Assembly (NCBI RefSeq): GCF_000005505.3
Contig: NC_016135.3
Span: 17,206,613 to 17,270,612 of the forward strand
From: Brachypodium distachyon
Lineage: Eukaryota; Streptophyta; Magnoliopsida; Poales; Poaceae
Length of the DNA: 64,000 bases
Direction: 5' to 3'
The notes below the pieces were generated by a model, which saw only the letters and a program-made list of their open reading frames with translations, was not told the DNA's origin and searched no databases. This document shows positions 12,742 through 24,191 of this stretch, one piece after another. Every line of letters starts with the position of its first letter. Position 1 is the stretch's first letter. A program made the translations under genes and the position numbers.

Positions 12742-12760
12742 AAGTAGAAGAGCTCGATGG
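12585..12760 (-). pseudogene. cytochrome P450 3'-end fragment
   Basis: The minus strand encodes a diverged copy of the last 45 or so residues of the P450 at 14023-15697, including FDWRAPL and the terminal RREASQ. Frameshifts and substitutions (for example LLGARQGGCGIAEW in place of the parental PLPGGKVDTEEEN) break the rest. Upstream of FDWRAPL similarity stops abruptly, so the heme-binding region and everything N-terminal are missing. This is a remnant of a tandem P450 copy. Confidence 0.8.
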
Positions 12761-14022
12761 CCCCCGTCAGCCGGTCAGAGGATGTTGACTTGCCTGGCTT
12801 GCTGGTCTCGTCGGTCCATCGCGGCATTGCTGGGGCGAAAGACTACCCACAATTTCATCATGGACACGGGTGGCGAGGGCTGTTGGACTTGGCGGGCGGG
12901 AACGGCTCGATCGTAGCCAGGACAGCTGGACAAGGGTGTCCATGGCTCTGCTGCGGCAATCCCGCCAGTATATATCCCCGGGACGGCGACGTACGTGCAA
13001 CCAATGGCAAACGGGTCTTATCACCCCCAGCGTAGCCTTTGTGTTAACTTTCATGAACCTCTAGGATTTGAACTGCTGTGAACTGTTGGTCGAACGGTGA
13101 ATTCGAGGGCGTGCAACGCAGCGAGACGCAAGTGTTCGCCGTCACGTAGATACGTCCGGTTGCATGTCTGGATCCACGTTACGTACTGCATCAGTGTGGT
13201 GCCGTAGACTTTGAGGTTTGATGTAGAACGTGGTGCCGTGCGACTACCTAAGTCTAAAATTATGATGATGCACATCTGAAATGTGTGACTACTTAAATGC
13301 CGTTAGATAAATATATAATCAGTAGTAACCAAGAGTCCATGATCGTGACCGAGAAACAAGAACTTATGAGTTGACTTAAAAGATAGAGACCCTCTTTTGT
13401 TTAGATTTTTTTTTTTTGCACGTGGACACTAGACCTTTTGTTTCTCAAATTAAGGCTTATATTATTTCTTTTGACCGAACGACCAAAGATTATTCCATCA
13501 GGGTGTGATTTATGCGATATAAACAATCATAAACAAGTACTTTTGAATACGAATATAATGATATCAAATTTATTTCACAAAAAATATATATTAATAGATT
13601 AAATATTGGTCAAAGGCTCGGTCAAAAAAAACATAATACTCCCTCCATTTCACAAAGGTTGGCGCATTTTGTTTCGTTAAGACAAGGCTTTGACCAATGA
13701 TAACTCTATTAATATGTGTTTTTACATGCATGGAATTTATATCAATAGAATCGTCTTTAAAAGTTCTTTCTAGTAATTATAATTTTGTATCATATAGGTT
13801 ATATATTAATAGAGTAATCATTGGTCAAAACATTGTCTTAACGAAACAAAATACGCTAACCTTTATGAAATGGAGGGAGTACGTCGTAATTTAAGGAACG
13901 GAGAGAGTATTGCCGATTCACAATGAGTTGTCTTGCCATACGCCAACATAGCTTACAACATCATCGTACTCCATAATTAATTCGGAAAATCTAATTAGGT
14001 GCATGACACGTATCAAACCGTA
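12742..14022. repeat. tandem duplication unit B, joined to the intact P450
   Basis: Second copy of unit A. It is longer because of extra sequence at about 12840-12900 and 13030-13080 and an inserted MITE (13639-13879). It runs directly into the 3' end of the intact P450. On the minus strand it contains a CCATTGG and TATATA pair (about 12965-13015) that resembles a core promoter now lacking its gene; that reading is inference. Confidence 0.65.
13639..13879. mobile_element. Stowaway-type MITE, 241 bp
   Basis: Ends CTCCCTCCATTTCA and its inverted copy, flanked by TA on both sides. The arms pair over most of their length (for example TTTCGTTAAGACAA with TTGTCTTAACGAAA). This is the Tc1/mariner MITE class. 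Confidence 0.85.
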
Positions 14023-15697
14023 TCACTGACTCGCTTCACGCTTCTTGATTCGTTTCGCGAGCAGCAGGAGAGGGTTCTTCCTGTACACCGTGAGCCCGTT
14101 CTCCTCCTCCGTGTCCACCTTGCCTCCTGGTAGCGGCGCGCGCCAGTCAAAGGAAAACAACAAATTGGCGAGCAGCAGCTCCACGACGGCCGTGGCGAAG
14201 TGCACGCCGGGGCAGCTCCTCCGCCCGATCCCGAACGGCACGAGCGCGAAGCTGTCGTGCCACGGCTTGTGGTCTTCGGCGTCCGCCCCGGCCTGCGCGT
14301 GCCGCTCGGGCACGAACCGCGCCGCGTCGGGCCCCCACGCGCCGGGGTGCGCTCCGATGGCCTTCGCGTTGACGAACACCCGCGTCCCGGCCGGTATCTC
14401 GTGCCCGCCGTAGCCCTGGACCGTGATCGGCTCCGTGGTCTCCCGGGGCACCAGCAGCGGCACGGGCGGGTGCAGCCTCATGGATTCCTTGATCACCAGC
14501 TTCAGGTAGCTCAGCCGCGGCAGGTCAGGCTCCCGGACCATGTCGGCGTCGGTGTCGCTGACCGCGTTGCGTACCTCGTGTTGCGCCTTGGCGAGGATCT
14601 CCGGGTGGTTGATTAGCTCCGTCGTCGTCCACTCCACCGCCGCCGCCGACGTGTCGGTCCCGGCGATGAACATGTCCTTCAAACATATATACACAAGCCA
14701 AACTTATGAATCGATCAATACATATGTGCACGAAATGTGTCATGTCTGCATGTGTTGTGTACTCATGTTTGATACGTACCGTGAGGATGCCTTTGATCTG
14801 GTCGCGGCTTCCGAACGTGCTCCGATGAGCCGGGTCACCGTGCAGGCGGAGGAGCACGTCGACCAAGTCCTCCTCTTCGTCGGAGGCTCCGGAATTGCGC
14901 TTGTCGAGGTGGCTGTCGATGACGCGCTCGTAGAACGCGTCGAGCTGATGGAAGTTCCGCTCCAGGCGGCCCCGCATGCCACGGAGCGCGTCCAGCCACC
15001 CGAGCCACGGCACGTAGTCGGCGACCCAAAAGCCACCGAGAAGCCTCTGCGTCTCCTTGAGTACAGCGCTCGCGTCCATGCCGCCATCTCCCCCGCCGCC
15101 GTTGCTGCTGCCGAAGGCGACACGACGCACGATGTTGTTGCTCGCGGCGACAAGCATGTCGCTCAGGTCCACGGGCGCGCCGGCTTCCGACGCATCCGCC
15201 ACGGCCGCGACGAGCGCGGCGGTCTCGCGCTCCCGGGCGTCGCGGAACGCGCGCACGCGGGGCGCGCCGAGGAGCTCCGAGAGGCACGCCCGGCGTGCGG
15301 CGGGCCAGAACGCGCCGTCGGGAGGCCCGAAGGAGATGCTCTGCAGGCCGTAGGAGAACCTGGTGGCCGCGACGAGCGACGCCGGGCGGCCTGACAGGGC
15401 GCGGTCGTTGCGCTGGAACAGCGCGCGCGCCGCGTCCGGGGTGGAGACGACGAGCGCGGGCACGGAGCCCAGGCGGAGCAGCATGAGCGGCGCGTCGTGC
15501 GCGGCGGCGAGGGACGCGAGGGAGTCGTGCGGGAGCGCGCCGAGCTGGTGGAGGTTGCCGATGAGGGGCAGGCCCCTCGGGCGAGGCAGGGAAGCTGGTG
15601 GAGGTTGCCGATGAGGGAGCAGCCGCCTGAAGAGGAGAAGGGTAGCTACGGCGACCAGGAGGCATGCAAGGAGCTCGTGAGCTTCGAGCGGTGCCAT
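14023..15697 (-). CDS. cytochrome P450, CYP71 clan
   Basis: A membrane-anchored heme monooxygenase of the ER; the substrate cannot be read from sequence. Two exons on the minus strand: 15697-14780 and 14676-14023, giving 523 aa. The phase-0 intron lies just before the I helix, the usual CYP71 position. Visible features are an N-terminal hydrophobic anchor (residues about 8-25), a Pro-rich hinge followed by GLPLIGNLHQL, AGTDTS of the I helix (311-316), ExxR as ESMR (370-373), a PERH variant of the PERF motif, and the heme loop FGIGRRSCPG with Cys at about 461. The length is normal and all key residues are present. The hinge is unusual: it is encoded by an out-of-frame copy of the GNLHQL coding sequence. 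A truncated tandem copy lies downstream. Confidence 0.93.
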
Positions 15698-15764
15698 GGA
15701 AAATTGCCCGGCTGCGCTCGTCGTTGAAGTTTTTGATTTTTGTTGTTTGTATAAGGCGGCAATA

Positions 15765-15771
15765 CTATATA
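15765..15771 (-). promoter_or_regulatory. probable TATA box of the P450 gene
   Basis: TATATAG on the minus strand, 68 bases upstream of the start codon. The spacing suits a short 5' UTR. Confidence 0.5.
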
Positions 15772-15799
15772 TGCAAAGGAAGAGCTTTCTGTTGACAAC

Positions 15800-16826
15800 T
15801 TTTTCTTGAGGGATTCTGATTTGACAACTTGGTGTACTTCCCGGTTGGTGACATTTCATACCGATAGGTTTTGTCGGATATAGAGTTTGGACACAACTGC
15901 CAAGGCTTGTCTGTGATCCATCCCTCATTTGTTGTCGCCCCTGGCCGCATCTCTCGTTTTCTTCCTCCTCCTCCGTTCCGAACCAAGGCCGCCGGCATTG
16001 CTGGTGACCTTCGGTCGGCCATGCCTCCTCCCCCACGCCCTCTTTCTCAATTAATCATTCCCCTTTCTCCTCCGAGATTTATGGTGGGCAGGCGTTCGTT
16101 AACATCATTAGGGATATACGTGGAATCCTGCTTATGTCCTATTATTAGGGATTTGCTAGTTCAAAATATGGATAAAAAATTTGACATAAGATTTAGAAAT
16201 TGGCCTAGAAATGGGACATTGGCGGGATCTGGCTTCTTTGGTGGAGCCTACCATTCAGTGAGTAACTAGGTTTCTTATTTATGAGTAAACAGAAAATGTC
16301 TTGTTTTGTTTTTCTACCTTGAAACCTTACAGGCTTAAAAATTTGATGATATAAGAAAAGAAAAGGAAATAATAAATGAATGAGACGCTGCAACTGAATT
16401 TATGCTCTCTTTTTACAGGAAAATATATCTGTTCTGTACGTTAGTAACCTCATTACTTCAATAGATTAACCTAAACAATTTGACCTAGGAAAGGCTGTTG
16501 TAGTACTCATCCTGTCATCCGTATTTGAAATTTAAAGCGCAATACAATTTCTGTACAAGTTTTGTAAAATGCAAAAGGTTGATTCCCCGTTCAGAATTCA
16601 TGCACAACAATGTGCATCATGCGGTCTGTACAGTCACGCAGTACACTCTTTCAGTTGCAGAACGAACTCATGTATCTATCTATTCTTAAAAAGCATCTAG
16701 ATACATGTAATATTTCGACAACAATTTAGGATCGGAGGGAGTAACAGTAAACGTCAATATTGTAATTACAGATTATTTACAGAATCATCCAGTATGTCTA
16801 CAAACTTAGGGCACTTGAACTGTTAC
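15800..16826. other. intergenic sequence between P450 and PPR genes
   Basis: The P450 upstream region. A one-sided Stowaway remnant (GTATCTATCTATTCTT to GGATCGGAGGGAGTA) occupies about 16670-16741. No gene is seen. Confidence 0.45.
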
Positions 16827-18923
16827 TCACCAGTAATCATTGCAGGAGCACAAACCATCTTTGAAATGATGAAACCTATTCCTGTCTCGAACAATAATCT
16901 CCCTGTTGTACACCTTCGAGATCAACTTCGTGGCAGAGTGGCAGTCTATGCACACTCTCAAATTCTTCGACAACCGAATTGTTGCACCAGGGCGCGACTT
17001 CATCAGGCCAAACGCAATGGCCAGTTTCTCACTGTGATGTGAAACGGATACTTGCTTCTCATATTCATCAACATCTAGTCTTGCATCAGCTGTATTTGGG
17101 ATGTACCCGACCATTTTGATATTTTCAATCATCTCGTGAACTTTCTCATATATCTCCGTCAACTGGGGGTGCTCACTGTCTTCAGCAAAGAATTCGAAGA
17201 TTGTCCCTTCCAGCTCAATGAGACTGCACCCTGGAATTTTCTCAACCCCCTTCTCCTTCATTTCCTTCCGAACCATAGCCGCATTCTTCCATTGTCCCAC
17301 TGACGCATAGGTGTTTGATAGAAGTATGTAGTTACCACTGTGACAAGGGTCCAGTGGGACAATCTGCTTCAATGCTTCTTCCCCAATTTCAACATTTTTG
17401 TGAACTGTGCAGGCAGAAAGCAGCGCCCTCCAGACAACTGCATTTGGCTCAATTGGCATGTTCCTGATAAACTGATATGCCTCATCTATCAAACCAGCCC
17501 GTCCCAACAGATCAACCATACAGCCGTAGTGCTCGATCCTTGGACAGATGCCATAATCCTGGGTCATGCTAGTGAAATGGCGGCGACCCTCCTCAACTAA
17601 GCAGCCGTGGCTGCAAGCCAGAAGAACACCAATGAATGTCACATCTGTAGGCTCAATATTGGCCTCAAGCATGGATGAGAAAAGCTCCAGCGCTTCTCTG
17701 CTTCTTCCGTTGCTTGCCATGCCCTTTATCAAAGCTGTCCACGTCCAAGTGTTTCTGACAGGCATTGACTCAAATGCCTTGACTGCATCTTTGATGCATC
17801 CACACTTTGCATAAAAGTCCACCAGTGCAGTGCCAAGAATAACTGTAAGGGGCAAATCCTTCCTCCTTATGTATGAATGCACCCACTTACCTGTCTCAAG
17901 TGCACCCAGAACAGCACAAGCGGAGAGCACACTGACCATGGTTACATCATTCGGGTTCACCTCGGTACCCTGCATCTCATTGAAAATAGCAAGCGCCTCT
18001 CGACACCGGTCAGATTGAGTGTACCCAGAGATCATTGCACTCCAAGCAACCACATCTCGGGAGTGCATCCTGTCGAACAACCTCCGTGCCTTATCAAGTT
18101 CACCACACTTGGCATACATGTCAACCAGCGCAGTTGCCAAGTTCCTACTCCTCAACATCCCCTTCTCCTCTGCATATTCTGCAATCCACTGGCCAAGATT
18201 GGCATCACCTAACCTTCCACATGCTGTGGCGACGCTCAGCAATGTGACTTCATCAAACGGTGCCCGAACCTCAAGCATACCCTTAAACATCTCCACAACC
18301 TCCTTCCAGTCTCCGTTCTTGACGTAGCCCGCAATCATCGCATTCCATGCAATCACGCCCTTCACCTGTACTGTGTGGAACAACACGTGTGCTGCCACAA
18401 CATCCCCACAGCTCGCATACATGTGTATCAAGCTGTTGAGCACAAACTGATCGACCATGAACCCACGCTTGAAGGCGTACGCCTGGACACCGCGCCCTAC
18501 AGATAGATCACACATCCTGGAGCAAGACTTGACGGTATTAGCGACGGTATGCTGGTCAGGGCTAACTGCGGTGTCGTCGAGCATTTCGACGAACAGGTGG
18601 AGAGCGTCTTCCGGATGACCTGCGCGGAGGAAGGAACGTATAAGGATGTTATACGATCGCGCGGAGCGGGGCGGGTGGGGACCGAGGCGGAACAGCCGGA
18701 TCGCGTAGGAGAGGTGCGCCGAGGAGGTGGCCGGCGCAGGGAGCGCGGCGGCCTCGAGAAGGGAGTGGAAGGAGTCCGGCGAGGTGGTCATAGCACCGGA
18801 CTTGAGGAGGGTCGCATGAAGCTGAGGCACATCTCGCAGCGCCGCGCGGCGGGGTGTTTGACGCGCCGGCGACGGCATGCCGGGGGCGGGGAGCCTCGCC
18901 GCCGGGAGGGCAGTGGCGGCCAT
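16827..18923 (-). CDS. PLS-E-DYW pentatricopeptide repeat protein
   Basis: Predicted organellar C-to-U RNA-editing factor. A single exon of 698 aa. The N-terminus is Ala/Pro/Arg-rich with few acidic residues, as in a plastid or mitochondrial transit peptide. Repeated PPR signatures follow from about residue 85 to 500 (for example NSLIHMYASCGD, AWNAMIAGYVKNGD, ATALVDMYAKCGELDKARRL, AWSAMISGYTQ, GTALVDFYAKCG). The E domain and a complete C-terminal DYW deaminase domain come next. The HxE zinc/catalytic motif is HSEKLA, the CxxCH motif is CIDCH, and the protein ends CNDYW. The gene is divergent from the GH5 gene, with 197 bases between the start codons. The edited site cannot be inferred without decoding each repeat. 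Confidence 0.95.
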   Translation of the reverse strand: MAATALPAARLPAPGMPSPARQTPRRAALRDVPQLHATLLKSGAMTTSPDSFHSLLEAAALPAPATSSAHLSYAIRLFRLGPHPPRSARSYNILIRSFLRAGHPEDALHLFVEMLDDTAVSPDQHTVANTVKSCSRMCDLSVGRGVQAYAFKRGFMVDQFVLNSLIHMYASCGDVVAAHVLFHTVQVKGVIAWNAMIAGYVKNGDWKEVVEMFKGMLEVRAPFDEVTLLSVATACGRLGDANLGQWIAEYAEEKGMLRSRNLATALVDMYAKCGELDKARRLFDRMHSRDVVAWSAMISGYTQSDRCREALAIFNEMQGTEVNPNDVTMVSVLSACAVLGALETGKWVHSYIRRKDLPLTVILGTALVDFYAKCGCIKDAVKAFESMPVRNTWTWTALIKGMASNGRSREALELFSSMLEANIEPTDVTFIGVLLACSHGCLVEEGRRHFTSMTQDYGICPRIEHYGCMVDLLGRAGLIDEAYQFIRNMPIEPNAVVWRALLSACTVHKNVEIGEEALKQIVPLDPCHSGNYILLSNTYASVGQWKNAAMVRKEMKEKGVEKIPGCSLIELEGTIFEFFAEDSEHPQLTEIYEKVHEMIENIKMVGYIPNTADARLDVDEYEKQVSVSHHSEKLAIAFGLMKSRPGATIRLSKNLRVCIDCHSATKLISKVYNREIIVRDRNRFHHFKDGLCSCNDYW

Positions 18924-19120
18924 TCGAGTTCGCTTCGCTTGAGCTTAACCGCTTTAAGCGCACCAACCGGTACTTATCCAAGCAGCGGCCGATCTGTGCT
19001 GCTGACACGTGGTCCCACCACGATGTGGCCCAATGTGTCATAAGATGATACGAACATCCCGTCCCGTTTAAAGTCAGATCCGCCCCTCTAATAATCTCCA
19101 CGCCCAGTCCAGTAATTACC
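18924..19120. promoter_or_regulatory. short shared upstream region of divergent PPR and GH5 genes
   Basis: Only 197 bases separate the two start codons, so both core promoters and 5' UTRs must lie here or within coding sequence. I see no clear TATA box for the PPR side. TTTAAAG at about 19068-19074 is a weak candidate for the GH5 gene. Confidence 0.5.
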
Positions 19121-22100
19121 ATGGCTTCCTCTCTCACTCCACTACTTGTCCTTGGTCTGCTACTCGTCCTCCTAGCGTCCGCGCGCGCCATCTCGATCTC
19201 GCTCCCGGCGCTGCCTCTGTCGACCGCGTCGCGATGGGTGGTGGGGGCGGACGGGCGGCGCGTGAAGCTGGCGTGCGCGAGCTGGGCGTCGCACCTGGAG
19301 CCCGTGGCGGCGGAGGGCCTGTCGCGGCGCGACGTGGGCGGCATCGCGGCGCGCGTCGCGGCGATGGGGTTCAACTGCGTGCGGCTCACCTGGCCGACCT
19401 ACCTCGCCACCAACACCACGCTCTCCTCTCTGCCGCTGCGGTGGTCGCTGGAGCGCCTCGGCTTGCGGGAGTCCGTCGCCGGCGTAAGGGTCAACAACCC
19501 CGACCTCCTCGACCTGCCTCTCATCGATGTGTTCCGGGTAAGCGGTTGCTATCGAATACGTAAAATAATACTCCTCCTGACCATAATAAGTGTCGCTGAT
19601 TTAGTAAAATACTTGTTATGGATCAGAGGGAGTATATTATTATCTTAGAAAAGGCCGATACTGCATTTGTTTTGCGGTGTTTTAGTTTCGATTGTGGCAG
19701 AATTTAGTGAACCTGATTAATTTGCTCATCAATTTAGTAATAATCAAATAAGAATATTTCGAAACGGATGCTACATAGTATATCTTACCACCACCGTTAT
19801 ATCTTATATGTATCTTTCTACCACCGTAAAATTAGTGGTAAGACATTGTTGGAAACTGGGAGGCTCAGATGATGCCAAAGTTTACTATGAATTACCACTA
19901 ATTTGTTGCTCTAGAGTGCCAGATTAGTAGTGAACTCAAAAACACTGTATGTGAATAACAGATACTCCCTCCGTCCCAAAATAAGTGACATGGATTGTAT
20001 AAAAATCTATACAAATCCACATCACTTATTTCGGGACGGAGGGCGTATATAAATTGTTTCCGTGTTGAACTGTCCATTTTTTATTTTCTGAATTGTCATG
20101 AATCATTTGAACTATACAGCATCAATTTTGTACTTAACTAAAACTACTAGTTGTTTTCAGAAGTCCAGATTTGTATGTTAGATCAATTCTGAGTGCCAAT
20201 AATTAATCACAAATATGGTTCAACAAAGAACTCCAGGGTATCCTTCTTTCCTTTCTATTAATGCCAGCCATCCATGGCAATCTGAAAGATAAATCATGAA
20301 TACTCAAATAAATATCTCATCATTTTTTGTTATCTCAGGAAATGCCATTGCTAGTTGTTAAAAAGGTTCTTTCTTTTTATTTGCCCCTGTTTAGTTTGAA
20401 CAGAGTTATACCTACTATGCTACTAGCCACCAAATTGATAGTCCAGTGTAAGGTTGCCTTTCAAGTCTCAGTGTTCTATCGAGAACAAAATCTTGCTTTG
20501 TTGGATTTGTTTTTATGATGGGGATACAGGTCAACTGGTCGATTACGTGAGCTTGTAATTTATCCATAGCAGATATAGTTAAGGGGGGTACCAATTTAGT
20601 TGACCTGGTGAGGTATAAAACAAATGGCCGTAGACTTACCACATCTCTATGCTTTTCTTGTGGCATGGATTAAATAGCAGGCTAAATATGAAGTGAAACT
20701 AAAGTCATAAATGAATTATGATTGTGATCATCCTTCTGACATGGATCAAATTAATAGGAAGTGGTGTCTGCTTTGGCCAGCAGCAATATTATGGTCATAC
20801 TTGATAACCAAATGACAACTCCAGGATGGTGCTGCAGCAGATCTGATGGTAATGGATTCTTTGGAGACAAGTACTTTGACCCTGAAGAATGGTTGAAGGG
20901 CCTCAGTGCAATGGCCACAATGTTTAGGTACACAAAGAATGTTGTAGGCATGAGCTTGCGGAATGAGCTCCGTGGCCCCTATCAAAATGTTAGTTTGTGG
21001 TACAGGTACGTTGTTGGGCAAAAGATTTTTTTATGACTCATGACTAATGATACTGAAAGGGCTTTTTCTATCTAATTGATGTTTGGAGAGTTAATTATAT
21101 TTACAATCTACTCCTATCTTAGGTATATGCAACAGGGTGCTGAAGCTGTGCATGCAGCAAATCCTAATGTCCTTGTTATTTTGTCGGGCCTGGATTTTGA
21201 CAACACTCTCTCCTTCTTGTTCTCAAAGCAAGTTGAGCTGTCATTTACTGGAAAATTAGTCTTCGAGCAGCATTGGTATGGTTTCTCGGATGGTACTGAC
21301 TGGGAAGATTGGAACCAAAATGATGCTTGTGGAGTGGCTGTCGAATCCATAAGGACTAAAGGACTGTTCCTACTAAAACAAGGCTGGCCGTTGTTTTTCT
21401 CTGAGATTGGGTTTGACATGTCTGGCACGCATATTCCTGACAATCGTTATCTTACATGCTTCATAAGCGTAGCAGCTGAAATGGATCTAGACTGGGCTAT
21501 TTGGGCTCTACAAGGGAGTTACTATATCAGAGAGGGCATTCTAGCTTATGATGAATCGTATGGATTGCTATCATGGGATTGGTATACAGCTAGAAACCCC
21601 AGCTTCATTAAAAGGATCAATTATCTGCAATCACCATTTCAAGGTTTGCACTTTACCTATCTCATTGTTACCCTTACCTAGCAACGTTGTCAGACACCAA
21701 AAATATAGCGCTATCTGTTGTACTCCCTCCGATCCATAAAAAGTGTCGCCCATTTTGTACTAACTTAGTACAAATTTTGTACTAAGTGGGAGACACTTTT
21801 TATGGATCGGAGGGAGTACATTTTTATAAAAACCATGAAAAACGATTGGTATGGATATTAATTTAATCCTTGAGAAATGATTCTAAAATGTTCTGAGAAA
21901 TAGCTTTGACAATAAAACGTAGACAGGCTGATATGCAAAAATAAATAAATAAACTGAACCCCATGCAACGTAAAAATGCACCACCTCTTTGATAGGGCCA
22001 ATCTGTAATTAATTTATTTTACTCATTTCTTTCTGTTACATAATAACTGGAGTTTATTTATCCTTCAGGTCCCGGTCTACCGAACAGTAAAAAACCATAT

Positions 22101-22559
22101 AATGCAATTTTCCATCCTCTAACTGGGCTCTGTGTGTTGGTGAAATCTCCAAATTCACTTGAGTTGGGTCCTTGTGATGAATCAAACGCTTGGAACTACA
22201 CCTCCACATGTGAGCTAGTATTGAAACACTCTGGACAATGCCTTGAGGCAAAATCTGTGGGTGATATCGCAAAGCTTGGGACTGTTAGCAGCAAATCCTG
22301 TTCAAAGTGGCAGCTAATATCAGATTCAAGAATGCATGTTTCGACTGAACTCACTAAAAATGGGACCAGGGTGTGCTTGGATGCCAGCCCTGACGGTGTC
22401 ATCTCAACAAATCAATGCAAGTGCCTAATTGAAGATCCAACTTGTAATCCTGAGAGTCAATGGTTCAAAGTTATATTAAGTAGTAAAGGTATACCAGGTG
22501 AAGCCTCCGTTTTGCAGTTGCCATCTCTTGGACCCTGGCCTCCAGTATCAAGTTCATAA
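19121..22559 (+). CDS. secreted glycosyl hydrolase family 5 protein (copy 1)
   Basis: A plant GH5 (cellulase-fold) retaining beta-glycosidase, probably acting on cell-wall polysaccharide; the substrate is unknown. Four exons in frame: 19121-19537, 20758-21005, 21123-21643 and 22069-22559, giving 558 aa. There is a signal peptide (about residues 1-24), and the catalytic domain runs to about residue 395. The acid/base Glu is in RNELRGP (about 209) and the nucleophile Glu in FFSEIGFD (about 316). GFNCVRLTWPT and EQHWYGFSD are also conserved. The C-terminal 150 residues are Cys-rich with QCLE and ESQWFK motifs, resembling a ricin-type beta-trefoil carbohydrate-binding domain, which is a common lectin fold and not a toxin. 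Introns 1 and 3 carry Stowaway MITEs. A tandem paralogue follows at 25.0 kb. Confidence 0.92.
19571..19632. mobile_element. short Stowaway MITE in GH5 intron 1
   Basis: Begins CTCCTCCTGACCATAATAAG, ends TTATGGATCAGAGGGAG, and is flanked by TA. The arms pair with a few mismatches. Confidence 0.65.
19965..20045. mobile_element. Stowaway MITE in GH5 intron 1
   Basis: 81 bp, with arms CTCCCTCCGTCCCAAAATAA and its near-perfect inverse, flanked by TA. The whole element can fold into one hairpin. Confidence 0.85.
21723..21816. mobile_element. Stowaway MITE in GH5 intron 3
   Basis: 94 bp, with inverted arms beginning CTCCCTCCGATCCATAAAAA that match for about 25 bases before the first mismatches, flanked by TA. 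It lies in the intron that the downstream paralogue lacks. Confidence 0.88.
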
Positions 22560-23455
22560 TGGTAGTAATAATCTGTAAACATCACGTTTGCATGTAGTCA
22601 AGTTCAAGTTTTCCAAGCCAATTGGAGGACTGCAATCACGGTTGAAAACTTGTGCTGTCAAATTACTGATGTCACAAGCCAAAGACATGACTATTTTTGC
22701 ATTACCTTTAATTCTCTTACGGGCAGAGGGCCTTTCTTTAGTACGCCAACTTCTTTTCCCCTGCTTGCTCGTTACTCCTAAGAGTAACATGTTGTCCAGG
22801 TTTAGGTTGACAATTCTCAATTAATTCGATACGGCACTGTGAAATTAATAACACCATTCTTAGATTAAAAGCAAACCATTCTGCGATGTCCTTGTGAGTG
22901 GATTATTAGCACCAGCGTGAAGTTTCGGATGGGTGCATCATAAATACGAAAAGAATACAGTCAGGTACGCGTTTCTTGATTTCTTCGTGCTAAATCCATA
23001 CGAAGACGATTAGTGCTAGTAATTGCAAGCAAGATCCTAGTACCACTACCTTTGGAAGGGGTGGAGTAGGTTACTCAGTTGTCGCAGTCAAGGCCTATTA
23101 GCGTCCCAAACCCAGCTCCACACACTCATGTCTTTGGCTCTGTCCCTGCCAATGCCTAGTACCGTAACAAGGCATCTCTAACAGGTTGTGGAACATATCT
23201 TAAGATGTCCAATGGAAGAATAGAGAATATACAAGTTAACATTGTCTCTCCACCTTGAAGCTTGTTCTTGGCTAAGCTTGTGTATGTATACCTTGTTGCC
23301 AATTTGGAAAAGGACAAGCTGCAAGCCATCTCCAAGATTCTCAGCGGCTTTGGAAGCGCCAATATGGCAAATTGAACCTATCTTTTTCAATCTAGGGAGT
23401 GATCATTGGTGTGCTCTCACGAGGATAATGGATGCCTTAAAAAGGAACCGTAGAA
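22560..23455. other. intergenic sequence between the GH5 paralogues, left part
   Basis: GH5 3' UTR, then unannotated sequence. A 70-codon minus-strand frame (23390-23178) reads like a gene scrap, but I do not recognise it. Confidence 0.35.
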
Positions 23456-24191
23456 GAGCATCTCTAACCGATGATGTATGATATAGGTCATTGGAAATTT
23501 AGAATAGGGCACAATTTTTGCATTTTTTCGTGCTTTAAAATAGGGTAGCCATTCCAGATGAGGTAAAATAGGTCACTAGCAAAAATCAAGATAATGTAAA
23601 ATAGGACACCACATCTGACAAAATTTCGCAATGACAGACGGGATCCACCGGTCAGAGACACGACTCTTATTTTCCTTTCTCTTCTTCCTCTTTTTTCTTC
23701 CTCCCCAAATCCCGATTCATCTCAGAACCCAACGAGCACGCCTCCGAGGAGAGCGCCAAGAAGCAGGGCACCACTGCCGGCCATCCTCCCAGCCTCACCT
23801 GTAGCGGGCGCCGGCGCGGGCGCAGCGGCAGGCACCTCAGCGAGCCCGGCGGGGAGAGCGGACGATGGCGGCCGCGGGGCACCTCCCGGGAACCAGATTG
23901 ACGACGAGGGGCCCTGGAGGAGCGGCGGCAGAGCGATTTCGCGGTGGCAGGGCTGCGCGCGTGAAACTTCAGGTTGGTGGTTGGAACTCGCGCACGGGGA
24001 GGGCAGCGATGGGGCAGCCCTATCGAGTGATGCAAATATACATCACTTGCGTTTTTTGGGCATGCCCTAAAATCATAGGGCAGATGATATCTATATATCA
24101 TCTGTTGTAGTGACGTTTTTGGCCTCCTGTGTCCTAAAAAACGTTTTCAGGACACAAGACTTGTTATACATCTCTGTTGAAGGCGCTCTAA
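23456..24191. mobile_element. Harbinger-like non-autonomous element
   Basis: The left end AGAGCATCTCTAACCGATG and the right end read inward (AGAGCGCCTTCAACAGAG) are similar over about 28 bases, and inner segments (GATGATGTATGATAT against GATGATATATAGATAT) also match. The family resemblance is to the GAGCATCTC elements at 415 and 46372. No convincing target duplication was found. The GC-rich interior (23740-24010) has only a degraded Arg-rich frame. Confidence 0.5.

Noticed and set aside
14540..15394. 284-codon plus-strand ORF
   Set aside because: It is the antisense shadow of the GC-rich P450 coding sequence.
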